Positions 23,264-30,815 of a stretch of 33,654 nucleotides of DNA are shown piece by piece (the first letter of the stretch is position 1; each line of letters begins with the position of its first letter). This DNA is from Rhodoferax sp. (GTDB lineage: Bacteria; Pseudomonadota; Gammaproteobacteria; Burkholderiales; Burkholderiaceae_C). A program made the position numbers and the translations under genes. The stretch spans positions 1 through 33,654 of the forward strand of contig JANXVI010000162.1 in assembly GCA_025351745.1 (NCBI GenBank), written 5' to 3'. The notes under the pieces are model-generated. The model worked only from the letters and a program-made list of their open reading frames with translations, had not been told where the DNA came from and did no database searches.

Positions 23264-23940
23264 AATCGCTAGCACCACCACGCGGGTCGATCGAACTCAA
23301 CAAGGCCCATTTTCCGGTCACCGTGCTGGGGCCGGGGCGGCGCATTGGTTTGTGGGTACAAGGCTGCAGCATTGGCTGCAAGGGCTGTGTCTCGATGGAT
23401 ACCTGGCCCCAAGACTCGAAGCGCGCCGTGCCGATTGCAGAGTTGCTATCTTGGTGCAAAAAAGTTTCGGCCGAGAATCTGGACGGCGTCACCATCAGCG
23501 GTGGCGAGCCGTTTGACCAGGCCCCGGCATTGCAGCAGTTGCTGACCGCACTGCGCGCCTGGCGCACGCAGTCCGTGTTGGCGTTTGACGTCTTGTGCTA
23601 CAGCGGTTACCCGCTCAAGACCTTGCAGCAGCGCCACCCCCAGGTACTGGCTTTGCTGGATGCCGTCATCCCCGAGCCGTTCGTAGACAGCCAGCCCCCC
23701 ACCGCCGTGTGGCGTGGCTCGGCCAATCAGTCGCTTGTGCCATTAAGTGCACTGGGTCATGCGCGCTACGACCCGTTTGTGGAGGCCCCGTTGACGGACG
23801 CAGACAAGCGCATGCAGGTGGCGGTAGAGGGTGGCAAGGTCTGGATGATTGGCATCCCGGCCCGGGGCGACATGGCTAAAGTGGAAGCCCTGTGTGCCAG
23901 CCGCGGCTTGAGCCTGGAGAGCGTGTCGTGGCGGCGTTAA
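23260..23940 (+). CDS. NrdG-like radical SAM activase (gene 3)
   Basis: The 226-residue product has the cluster motif CxxxCxxC as CSIGCKGC (Cys36, Cys40, Cys43) in the context GRRIGLWVQGCSIGCKGC, the hallmark of the anaerobic ribonucleotide-reductase activase NrdG. The SAM-binding GGEP is present (VTISGGEPFDQAPAL, residues 77-91), as is a later CYSGYPL, also NrdG-like. It should bind one [4Fe-4S] cluster and cleave S-adenosylmethionine. It is longer than NrdG (about 150-160 residues), with an extra C-terminal part (from about 150). No glycyl-radical enzyme is encoded in the window, so the target is unknown. The start is GTG 23260 in a GTGA overlap with the AAA+ gene, implying coupled synthesis. 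Confidence 0.88.
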   Translation: MKSLAPPRGSIELNKAHFPVTVLGPGRRIGLWVQGCSIGCKGCVSMDTWPQDSKRAVPIAELLSWCKKVSAENLDGVTISGGEPFDQAPALQQLLTALRAWRTQSVLAFDVLCYSGYPLKTLQQRHPQVLALLDAVIPEPFVDSQPPTAVWRGSANQSLVPLSALGHARYDPFVEAPLTDADKRMQVAVEGGKVWMIGIPARGDMAKVEALCASRGLSLESVSWRR

Positions 23941-23953
23941 TGCCGGCTTTGGC

Positions 23954-26485
23954 ATGAGCGATTTAGAAATGGACGCCACGGCCGACGCGTTAGTCCGCGT
24001 GTGCCCGGTTTGCGAGCAAGAGAACGCTGCGCAATCGCTGCGCTGCAGTTGTGGGGCTTCGCTGTTGGGGGTGGATTTCAGCGTTCGCAAGGCGCTTGTT
24101 CCAGTCACTGCATTTTCCACATCGTCGGTGCTAACGCCAGTTCCCGAACCCGAAGAGAGCTTTGCACGCACCACGCCCAAGGCATCGGCCGTATCTGCCG
24201 TATCGACCGATGCGCTGTGCCCGCACGCCGATTGCACGCAGCCCAATCCGCTGGGGCTGGAGCGTTGTCTGTATTGCAACCGGCCGTTGCACCTTGGTGC
24301 GGCGATCACCCCCTTGGCCTATCCAGCTGACACTGCAAGCAGTCGGCTACCGGCCACGCTGCGCCAGCGTTACCGTCAGATTTCACTGTTGCCCACGGCA
24401 GGGGCCGAGGCAGATTTGGTGCTGGTCGACGCCATGGGGGACGCGCCTGCCTCTGCCGCAGGCCCGCAGCGCATTGTCAAACTCTACCGGCACGGCATCG
24501 TGGGAGATGCCGACTTGCTGACCAGGGTGGCTCAGGCCGGCAGCGCGCAAATCGTGCATATCTTCGAGCACGGTGTGGCGGATGGTGTGCGCTTTGAGGT
24601 GATGGAGTATTGCCCGCTGGGCAGCATGCGCGATCTGTTGCAGCAAGGCCCCATGTCGGTCGATCGCATTCGGGACATGGTCTCGCAATTGGCACAAGGC
24701 CTGTCGCAAGTGCAGGCGCTGCACATCTTGCACCGCGACCTCAAACCCGAGAACGTACTGGTGCGTTCTCTGACTCCTCTGACACTCGTGTTGACCGATT
24801 TTGGCATCGCCTCGCTGCGCATGGCCACACAGCACTTTACCGGCGGCGCACGCACCACCCGATACGCGCCACCTGAGGCGCTCACCGGCGTGTTGGATGA
24901 CAAGGCCGACTGGTGGTCGCTGGGCATGATGGTCCTGGAGGCCACCCTGGGTCGGCACCCCTTTGACGGACTGAATGAGCAGGTGGCCAACTACCAGCTG
25001 GCCACCCAGCCTGTGGACACGCGCGTGGTGTTCCACGACGATTTGCGCAAGCTGTGCCGTGGCCTGTTGCTACGCGACCCGAAGCGGCGTTGGGGCGCAC
25101 CTGAGGTGCAGCGTTGGTTGTCGGATGACCCCACGCTGACAGCACCCGAAGAAGGTGGCAACACCGTGGCGCTGCGCCCCTACAAAGTGGCGGATGCCCA
25201 ATGCGCCACGGCGGTAGAGTTGGCAGCCACACTGGCCAAGAACTGGGAGATTGGCTGCAAGGATGTGGGCCGTGGCTCGGTCGCCGCCTGGGTGGACAAC
25301 GAATTGCACGACCACAACCTGCTGCGGTCTTTGCAAGACGTTGCCGACATGCGTGGCGTGTCTGATGACTGGCGTTTGCTGAGCTTCATTCTGGCCGCAG
25401 CGCCCGACATACCCGCTGTGTGGCAAGGCCGGGCCATTAGCCGCCAAAGTCTGTTGGTTGCGGCGCGCAAGGCTTCCATGGGCGACGCGAAAGCCATGGC
25501 GTGGCTCCAATCCATTCACAGCCAAAAGGTGATGGAGCTGCTGGCGGACGCGGGGCGCACCGAGGTCAAATCCTTTAGAGAGGACTGGTTGCTGGGGCTG
25601 CAACGCTTTGCAGACGTATGGAACCAAGCCCGCGAAGCGGAAGACCGCTGGTCACGCGCCCCCAAAGCCTGGCACGGTAGGAGTGGGGTGGTGGTGGATG
25701 TGGGTTACGCGTTGTACGTGCAGCCCGTGCGCATGGCACCGCCGCCGACGGATCGGCAGCATGGGCCGGTCTTGCTGGCCATCAACCTGCCCGCCTATGC
25801 CCACATGGTCCGGGTCGAAATAGTCCAGAGCCTGGCCCAGCACGACAGCGGCTGCCCCTGGTTGGATGCGATGGGCCCGTTGGCTGACCTGGACGCCGTA
25901 GCCGTCATGGCGTGCCAGAAGTTGCTACCGCTTGCGCTGGAGGACATGGCACGCGAGGCTAAGCAACTGGCTAGCGCAACCGATGGGAGTCTTGCAGGGG
26001 GCGGCAACGCGCAAACGGTGTCCTCAACCGCCTTGGTTGAAGTACGGGCCGTGTTGGAGTTGGCACGCTTGGGTGCCGACACCGAAGCACAGGCCTCTGT
26101 GTTGCTGGCCGCTCTGGAGCCTGCCCACGATGCGTGCTTGCAGGTGATCCGCACCCCTGCCACCAGCCCCGAGGCAACCAGTTTTCGCAACGCGGTAGAG
26201 AGCTTGTCGCGCGCCGGTCTGGATCTGGAGGTGGCCTTGAACGGACTGCTGTATGTACGCAAGGTCAATGCGATCTGGTTGGAACCACAGCGCCTGGCGA
26301 TTGCCGCAGCTATCTGCTGGGTTGCGGGAGCGATTCTGCCTACGGGCTGGGTCGTGACAGGCTCGTTGGCCTTGTGTGCAGGCTTGGTTTGGCGGCTGCA
26401 ACTCAAACGTGCCGCTCAAAACACCGTTGCCGCCAAACTCAAGGGGTTCATCCGGTTCGCAGACAAAGTGGTTGGGAGAAAATAG
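23954..26485 (+). CDS. Zinc-ribbon Ser/Thr protein kinase with C-terminal membrane segments (gene 4)
   Basis: The 843-residue product starts with two zinc-ribbon-like modules, Cys17/20/31/33 and Cys89/94/105/108. The kinase domain (about 135-400) has a glycine-poor loop LPTAGAEADLVLV, the ATP-binding Lys176 (IVKLYRHGI), HRDLKPENVL (Asp262), TDFGIASL (Asp282), YAPPEALTG (activation segment end) and DWWSLGMMVLEATLG. It should be active. The KLYRxGI and AEADL forms match a bacterial kinase subgroup I recall from accessory operons. Residues 400-770 are mostly helical and unrecognised. Near the C-terminus, LAIAAAICWVAGAILPTGWV and VTGSLALCAGLVW form one hairpin or two membrane segments, so the kinase probably sits at the membrane. 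Its TAG stop lies inside dispersed repeat copy 3. Confidence 0.88.
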   Translation: MSDLEMDATADALVRVCPVCEQENAAQSLRCSCGASLLGVDFSVRKALVPVTAFSTSSVLTPVPEPEESFARTTPKASAVSAVSTDALCPHADCTQPNPLGLERCLYCNRPLHLGAAITPLAYPADTASSRLPATLRQRYRQISLLPTAGAEADLVLVDAMGDAPASAAGPQRIVKLYRHGIVGDADLLTRVAQAGSAQIVHIFEHGVADGVRFEVMEYCPLGSMRDLLQQGPMSVDRIRDMVSQLAQGLSQVQALHILHRDLKPENVLVRSLTPLTLVLTDFGIASLRMATQHFTGGARTTRYAPPEALTGVLDDKADWWSLGMMVLEATLGRHPFDGLNEQVANYQLATQPVDTRVVFHDDLRKLCRGLLLRDPKRRWGAPEVQRWLSDDPTLTAPEEGGNTVALRPYKVADAQCATAVELAATLAKNWEIGCKDVGRGSVAAWVDNELHDHNLLRSLQDVADMRGVSDDWRLLSFILAAAPDIPAVWQGRAISRQSLLVAARKASMGDAKAMAWLQSIHSQKVMELLADAGRTEVKSFREDWLLGLQRFADVWNQAREAEDRWSRAPKAWHGRSGVVVDVGYALYVQPVRMAPPPTDRQHGPVLLAINLPAYAHMVRVEIVQSLAQHDSGCPWLDAMGPLADLDAVAVMACQKLLPLALEDMAREAKQLASATDGSLAGGGNAQTVSSTALVEVRAVLELARLGADTEAQASVLLAALEPAHDACLQVIRTPATSPEATSFRNAVESLSRAGLDLEVALNGLLYVRKVNAIWLEPQRLAIAAAICWVAGAILPTGWVVTGSLALCAGLVWRLQLKRAAQNTVAAKLKGFIRFADKVVGRK

Positions 26486-26534
26486 GCCTCTAGCCCTCGT
26501 GGACGCTGCTTTATGCGCTATCAAATGCGTAGCG
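26480..26534. repeat. Dispersed repeat, copy 3
   Basis: AAATAGGCCTCTAGCCCTCG opens the copy; the core TAGCCCTCGT is at 26491-26500 and GCTATCAAA at 26517-26525. It fills the whole 49-bp convergent gap between the kinase and the zinc-ribbon gene and contributes the kinase stop codon (26483-26485). CGCTA/TAGCG can pair within it, so it might act as a bidirectional terminator. Confidence 0.7.
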
Positions 26535-26789
26535 TTATCGTTTCAGTACCGACCAGCCTGCGTGCCGGTTGACCTTGTTGTTCTCGTATTCCCAGATCGT
26601 GCCGCAGCGCTCGCAGCGGTACTTGGTGATGGTCACGCTGCCGTGCTTGTGCGCGACGGCGCGGTGCGTGCCCTGCATCAGCTCGGGGTGACCCTTGGCG
26701 CGGCGCCAGTGCTGCTGCACGGCAACGCAGGCTTCGCACATGGTTTCGGTTATGACGGGCTCGGGCCGTGGGGGAAGGTCTTGGGGCAT
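26535..26789 (-). CDS. Small zinc-ribbon-like protein, 84 aa
   Basis: I start at ATG 26789 (MPQDLPPRPEPVITETMCEA); the long open frame further upstream is a shadow of the winged-helix gene. Two CxxC pairs, CEAC near residue 18 and CERC near residue 61, are spaced as in a treble-clef or zinc-ribbon fold. Between them is a basic, His-rich helix (VQQHWRRAKGHPELMQGTHR), and after the second pair comes GTIWEYENNKVNRHAGW. It could bind nucleic acid or protein; the function is unknown. The gene follows the winged-helix gene by 25 bp on the same strand, probably in one transcript. Confidence 0.65.
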   Translation of the reverse strand: MPQDLPPRPEPVITETMCEACVAVQQHWRRAKGHPELMQGTHRAVAHKHGSVTITKYRCERCGTIWEYENNKVNRHAGWSVLKR

Positions 26790-26814
26790 GGTGGGTTTGC
26801 GAGTCGGTAAATGC

Positions 26815-27906
26815 TCAGATTGTCGCCGGTAGGTGCAAGAACGCCCGCAACTTCTCCAGCTCTGTGTCCAAGGCCTTGCGATAGGCGATGTCGCGCGGTG
26901 GTTTGCCGGCGACGTAACCCAGGTCCGCTTGCAACGCGCCGTCCGCGACCGACACATTGCCCCAACCGATGACCTTGTCATGCCATAGCAAGGGCAAAGC
27001 GTAGTAGCCGCGCACGCGCTTGGAGGCCGGGGTGTAGGCTTCAAAGCGGTAGGCCCACCTCCACAGGTGTTCGAACCGGCGGCGGTCCCACACCAGCGGG
27101 TCAAACGGGGCCAGCAGGCGCACTGCATCGTCGGCCACGTGGCGGCGAGATGCGGGGTTTTCCGTTGCGGGCCAGTAGTAGGTCTGGCCGTCGACCGCGG
27201 CACTGGCCAGTCGCTGTTTGGCGCGGGCCAATGCATCGCGCCGCAAGTGGGCCCACTGCGGCGCACCGCCACGCAGGTGGCTGATCAGTTCGGTCAAAGA
27301 ACGCTCCGGCAGCGGCGCGTATTTCTGCGCAATCACATCGATCAGCGCATCCATGGCCTGATCGGGGTCCGGCGCGTCTGGTACGTGCGAACGCACCGCA
27401 TAGGTCCGCACGCCGCTGGCGCGTGAGGCGATACGCAGCAAGCCGCGGTAGTGCATGTCGTCCAGCAACTGCGTGCTGGCGTTGCTGGAGCCGCCAAACC
27501 AGTTCTGTGACTTGCCGTGGGCAAAGTGCGCATCCACCGCGCGCGGATGCACCACGCCATGCGCTTCAACAAACGCCAGCACCGCGTCCATTTGTTTGCG
27601 CCGCGCGGGGGTGAGCGCAGTGCGGGGCGTGCGCGGGTGCATCAGCGCCTGCGTGGCGCGTGGCAAGAAGCCATAGTTGACGAAAAAATCTTCTTCTATG
27701 CCGAGCTTGGCATACCGCTGCTCCAGATCGCCTGCTCGGTAGCCTTTGACCCGGTGGCGCAGCGTCAAGTCTTGCGCACGGGCGGGCGCGCGTATCGGGT
27801 CGGCCTGCACAAAACCCAATTTGGCGATGGCCTTGGCCAAGGTGGTGGGCGCAAACAGGGTGCGTGCCACGGCGTAGCGGCGCAGGGTGTCCAAAGTGAT
27901 AGCCAT
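26815..27906 (-). CDS. Winged-helix DNA glycosylase-like protein (YcaQ/HTH_42 family)
   Basis: The start is ATG 27906 (MAITLDTLRRYAVARTLF). The 363-residue product belongs to the HTH_42 (DUF1006) family of AlkZ/YcaQ-type DNA glycosylases that unhook interstrand crosslinks or bulky adducts. The catalytic QxD motif of the YcaQ group is seen as Gln34-Ala-Asp36 in GFVQADPIRAPARAQDLTLR. Further family features are the tandem winged helices (GVVHPRAVDAHFAHGKSQNW, then LLDDMHYRGLLRIA) and the closing block LLAPFDPLVWDRRRFEHLW followed by YYALPLLWHDKVIGWGN. The longer frame to 28551 overlaps the methyltransferase gene and is rejected. DNA-repair activity is inferred from the family. Confidence 0.88.
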   Translation of the reverse strand: MAITLDTLRRYAVARTLFAPTTLAKAIAKLGFVQADPIRAPARAQDLTLRHRVKGYRAGDLEQRYAKLGIEEDFFVNYGFLPRATQALMHPRTPRTALTPARRKQMDAVLAFVEAHGVVHPRAVDAHFAHGKSQNWFGGSSNASTQLLDDMHYRGLLRIASRASGVRTYAVRSHVPDAPDPDQAMDALIDVIAQKYAPLPERSLTELISHLRGGAPQWAHLRRDALARAKQRLASAAVDGQTYYWPATENPASRRHVADDAVRLLAPFDPLVWDRRRFEHLWRWAYRFEAYTPASKRVRGYYALPLLWHDKVIGWGNVSVADGALQADLGYVAGKPPRDIAYRKALDTELEKLRAFLHLPATI

Positions 27907-28055
27907 GATTGCTTGCTTGAGATGGCTGTGGAAAAATACAGTATATCGGGTCGCGAAGCCATAGTCCAGACCCAGGTATCGAGTGCTATCCGTGCGACTG
28001 TCCGTTGCAAAGAAAGTGCACCTAGCCCTTGCCTGAATGGCTGGCGACGGGGGTT

Positions 28056-28664
28056 TTATCGCTCGCCGCAGCGCTCTAGCGCAAACACCGGCAAGTCGGC
28101 TTGCCGGCTCAGCCACACTCCGCCACCGAGCTCGACGAAGCCGTCCGACAGTCCCTGCCGGTAAAGCTGGGCACGGTGCTTGAACAGCCGAGGATCGGTC
28201 AGGTTTTCGTCCACGATGTCCTGCTCCCAGTCTTCGCGCGCGACCGCTTCCACATACAGCGCACCGCGGCTCAGGCGCGCCAGGTTGTGTATGGCCAGTT
28301 TGGCGTCTGCCGCGCTCAGGTAAGGCAGCACGCCTTGGCAGATGACCAGGTCGAAGGGAGTGGTGGCCTTGTAGTCGACGACCGATCCGCGCTCCCAGCC
28401 GAAGCGTCCGCACAAGTATTCGCTGTACTCCACGCCGTGGAATTGCGCGTGCGGGTAGTGCAGTTTGACGACGTCGCGCCACAGTCCAATGCCGCAGCCG
28501 ACATCCAGCACGCGCTGCACCGGCACGCGGATGAACTGCAAATAGCTGCACACAAAAGCACCCAGGCGCTGCACGTGCTCGGGGTCCACCACGCTGGTCT
28601 TCTTGTTGAAGTAGTAGCGCTGGTAGTAGGCCTCATCAAACAAACTCTTATCCGCAGATTGCAC
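28056..28664 (-). CDS. Class I SAM-dependent methyltransferase
   Basis: The 202-residue product has the Rossmann-like SAM fold: motif I RVLDVGCGIGLWRDVV (about residues 51-66), an acidic residue at the end of strand 2 (FHGVEYSEYLCGRFG), motif IV FDLVICQGVLPYL and a post-motif helix KLAIHNLARLSRGALYVEAV. The start is GTG 28664, with GGAAGGA at good distance upstream. The N-terminal part (EAYYQRYYFNKKTSVVDPEH) resembles a group of small bacterial methyltransferases of unknown substrate. It lies alone between the winged-helix gene and osmC on the same strand. Confidence 0.88.
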   Translation of the reverse strand: MQSADKSLFDEAYYQRYYFNKKTSVVDPEHVQRLGAFVCSYLQFIRVPVQRVLDVGCGIGLWRDVVKLHYPHAQFHGVEYSEYLCGRFGWERGSVVDYKATTPFDLVICQGVLPYLSAADAKLAIHNLARLSRGALYVEAVAREDWEQDIVDENLTDPRLFKHRAQLYRQGLSDGFVELGGGVWLSRQADLPVFALERCGER

Positions 28665-28720
28665 GCGCTATCCTTCCAGCAGTCAGCCAAAAATACACCG
28701 AAGGCTCTACAGCGCCCCGC

Positions 28721-29128
28721 TCATACAGAGCGTTCCACAGTCGTGGTTATTTCGGTGGTCACGGTTGTCATCAGCTTGTGCACCGGGCACTTCTCGGCCG
28801 CGGCCACGAGCTGCGCGAATTCGGCATCGCTGAAGGTGCCGCTGATCACCAGGTTCGTGTGGAGCTTGTAGACATCGCTGCGCTCTTGACTGTTGTCGCT
28901 GACCACCTCAGTGCGTACATCGTCGACTGCAATGCCTTTCTTGTTGGCGAACCACATCACGGTCAAGGCCTTGCAAGCACCCAGTGCCGCATCATAAAGG
29001 TCATGCGGGCTGGGGCCTTCATCGGTGCCGCCCTCGGCTGAAGACACATCGGCGATGAGCTGGTGGCTGCGGATTTGTACGGATTGGGCTAGCGGTGCGC
29101 CAGGCTTGCGTTGGAGTTGCAGGGACAT
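28721..29128 (-). CDS. OsmC/Ohr family peroxidase-like protein
   Basis: The start is ATG 29128 (MSLQLQRKPGAPLAQSVQIR), with AAGG upstream; a longer frame to 29224 adds an unlikely leader. The 135-residue product has the OsmC layout: GGTDEGPSPHDLYDAALGAC with the peroxidatic Cys52, and AAEKCPVHKLM with the resolving Cys114. Such proteins reduce organic hydroperoxides using a Cys pair and dihydrolipoyl or thiol reductants. The GxDxGPsPxDLxxAALGxC form fits the OsmC/YhfA-like group better than Ohr. It is monocistronic by appearance. Confidence 0.9.
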   Translation of the reverse strand: MSLQLQRKPGAPLAQSVQIRSHQLIADVSSAEGGTDEGPSPHDLYDAALGACKALTVMWFANKKGIAVDDVRTEVVSDNSQERSDVYKLHTNLVISGTFSDAEFAQLVAAAEKCPVHKLMTTVTTEITTTVERSV

Positions 29129-29328
29129 ATCGGGCCTTCTGGTTGCGATGATTCCAGTGTAAGCCGTGTACTGGTCCGGCACAGTTGTAACCCGGCGCAT
29201 ACGTTTGTTCAAGCAGGTTTGCAACAGCTTTACGTCACTGGGTCGTCAGCGGTGCAGTGGCAAGCGTTATGCAGGGGCTTGCAACGGCATTCGCCTGAAT
29301 CACACCCCATCACCAGGAGCATAGCCCC

Positions 29329-29559
29329 ATGAAATATTCAACACTGACCTTTGCAACCGCAGCCTGTGCGGCGGTCGTTCTAAGTGGCTGCGTGGTTGTA
29401 CCGGCCAACGTCGAGCCCGCGTATGCCGCCCCGGCGGGCGTTGTGTATGTAGCGCCGACCTACGCAGTGCCAGGTCCGGGCTATGCATGGCAATATCACG
29501 CCCGCTTCGGTTGGGGCTGGCGTCACCCCAACAACGGCTGGCACCGCGGCTGGCGTTGA
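29329..29559 (+). CDS. Small lipoprotein, 76 aa
   Basis: The leader MKYSTLTFATAACAAVVLSG ends in a clean lipobox, VLSGC, with Cys21, so the mature protein is about 56 residues and membrane-anchored. The mature part is rich in Tyr, Pro, Ala, Gly and Trp (YAAPAGVVYVAPTYAVPGPG, then GWGWRHPNNGWHRGW), like the YXXP-type small lipoproteins common in Burkholderiales. AGGAG lies upstream at ribosome-site distance. A perfect terminator-like hairpin follows the stop. The function is unknown; a cell-envelope role is the only safe statement. Confidence 0.8.
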   Translation: MKYSTLTFATAACAAVVLSGCVVVPANVEPAYAAPAGVVYVAPTYAVPGPGYAWQYHARFGWGWRHPNNGWHRGWR

Positions 29560-29565
29560 AGCGCA

Positions 29566-29588
29566 CGGGGCACGTTGCCCCGATTTGG
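29566..29588 (+). terminator. Terminator-like hairpin after the small lipoprotein gene
   Basis: CGGGGCA (29566-29572), loop CGT, TGCCCCG (29576-29582): a perfect GC-rich 7-bp stem, followed by ATTTGG. It starts seven bases after the stop codon. The T-run is short. Confidence 0.6.
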
Positions 29589-29702
29589 TCAGATCCGCCT
29601 TCGCCGGATTCACCCCACTTGGACGGCTGCCCAGGCCATGACCGCCGTCACCATCAACACCAAGGGTGTGACCCTACAAACATTGACGGTTCTGTGGGGT
29701 AT

Positions 29703-30743
29703 TCAGGCGGTTGCCTGCGACATCATCCACTGCTTTTTGGCCTTTGCAATATGGCTTGCAAAGCCGTTACCCCGTTTGTTGAACAGTTGTTCTGTTTCCT
29801 TGGACCAGCCTATGGCCACCCATGGTTGGTGCTCGACAATATGTTGCAAGGCTGCCAACACCACCGCTTCCTTGGTCTGCACCTTGATGCTGGCGTCGCC
29901 CCACTTCAGGACCAGCGAATGGGTTTGCCCGGCTGGAATAACGTAGTAGACCTTCTTCTTGGTGACCAGCGCATAGGCCCATAGCAGCTCGTCCATATTG
30001 TGCAGGTCGAAGGCCAGTGCGGCGCTACGCAGCATGAAGTGCTTGCTCAGCTTCCAATCGCCGACGGGTTGCGCCTGACCCTGCTCTTGCTTGACCCACT
30101 GTGCCACTTCGTCTACACCACCCCATTTGGTGGCACGCGTCAGGACAGGGTGGCGCAACGGGTCTGCGCGGCGGCTCTGGGCTATCCACGCATACATGGC
30201 AGCACCGGCAAGAGCCAAGCCGGCCAGCCACCATAGAATTCGCGCGTCGTCGCCATAGTCGTGGGTGTCCAACTCCAGCGGTAGGATCATCGCTTTAAGT
30301 CGCTCACCGTTCGTGCCGCTGAACAGCGAACCCGACACGCCAGACTCCAGCTCCACAACCTCACCCACCAGATCGTTGCTGGGCGCCTCGTTGCCTCGCA
30401 CCTTGACGATCAACAGGCGGTCTCCGATAGGGGCGGCGAAATAGCGCGCTGACACACTGCGACTGCGTTCGACCCCGCGTTTTTTGCGCACACTGATCTC
30501 TTCAATGCCGGTGTCTTTGAGGCTGTCTACGTGGACCCGGACCCAAGCGCGTGGCAGGGACTTCGGTGATGGGGCTGCGGCAAGCGTTGACGCATCGACC
30601 TCCGCAGGGCCGCGGTAGACACTGCGCAGGTATTTGGCGTTGTACGCCAGCAGCGCCAGTGCCGCGGCTGCAATGCATGCCGCCAAAACAATGCGGTTGC
30701 GGCTGGTGCGCCGCACGTGTTCGAATAACCAGTTGTCGGACAT
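29703..30743 (-). CDS. Unknown inner-membrane protein with two membrane segments, 346 aa
   Basis: An unusually perfect ribosome site, AAGGAGG, precedes ATG 30743. One membrane segment is near the N-terminus (IVLAACIAAAALALLAY, about residues 18-34) and one near the middle (ILWWLAGLALAGAAMYAWIA, about 169-188). The segment between them is a beta-rich domain, probably periplasmic (VSARYFAAPIGDRLLIVKVR). The C-terminal cytoplasmic domain includes VGDWKLSKHFMLRSAALAFD and YALVTKKKVYYVIPAGQTHS. I do not recognise the family beyond a two-TM domain-of-unknown-function protein. It follows the DTW-domain gene by 72 bp on the same strand but, with its own strong ribosome site, may be expressed separately. 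Confidence 0.75.
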   Translation of the reverse strand: MSDNWLFEHVRRTSRNRIVLAACIAAAALALLAYNAKYLRSVYRGPAEVDASTLAAAPSPKSLPRAWVRVHVDSLKDTGIEEISVRKKRGVERSRSVSARYFAAPIGDRLLIVKVRGNEAPSNDLVGEVVELESGVSGSLFSGTNGERLKAMILPLELDTHDYGDDARILWWLAGLALAGAAMYAWIAQSRRADPLRHPVLTRATKWGGVDEVAQWVKQEQGQAQPVGDWKLSKHFMLRSAALAFDLHNMDELLWAYALVTKKKVYYVIPAGQTHSLVLKWGDASIKVQTKEAVVLAALQHIVEHQPWVAIGWSKETEQLFNKRGNGFASHIAKAKKQWMMSQATA

Positions 30744-30815
30744 ATGGAAATTTCCTCCTTGCGCCGCGCTTAATTGGGTTTTTTTGATTTTTGCGTTGAT
30801 GGCGCAGAAAAGTCT

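Noticed and set aside
20006..26485. Four-gene operon as a Ter-type kinase triad or type VI secretion module
   Set aside because: No TerD, VWA, PP2C, TssB/C or Hcp-like protein is present. The AAA+ protein lacks the ClpV N-terminal features, so these labels do not fit.
27907..28551. Upstream extension of the winged-helix protein frame
   Set aside because: It overlaps the clearly coding methyltransferase gene on the same strand in another frame; family homology starts at ATG 27906.
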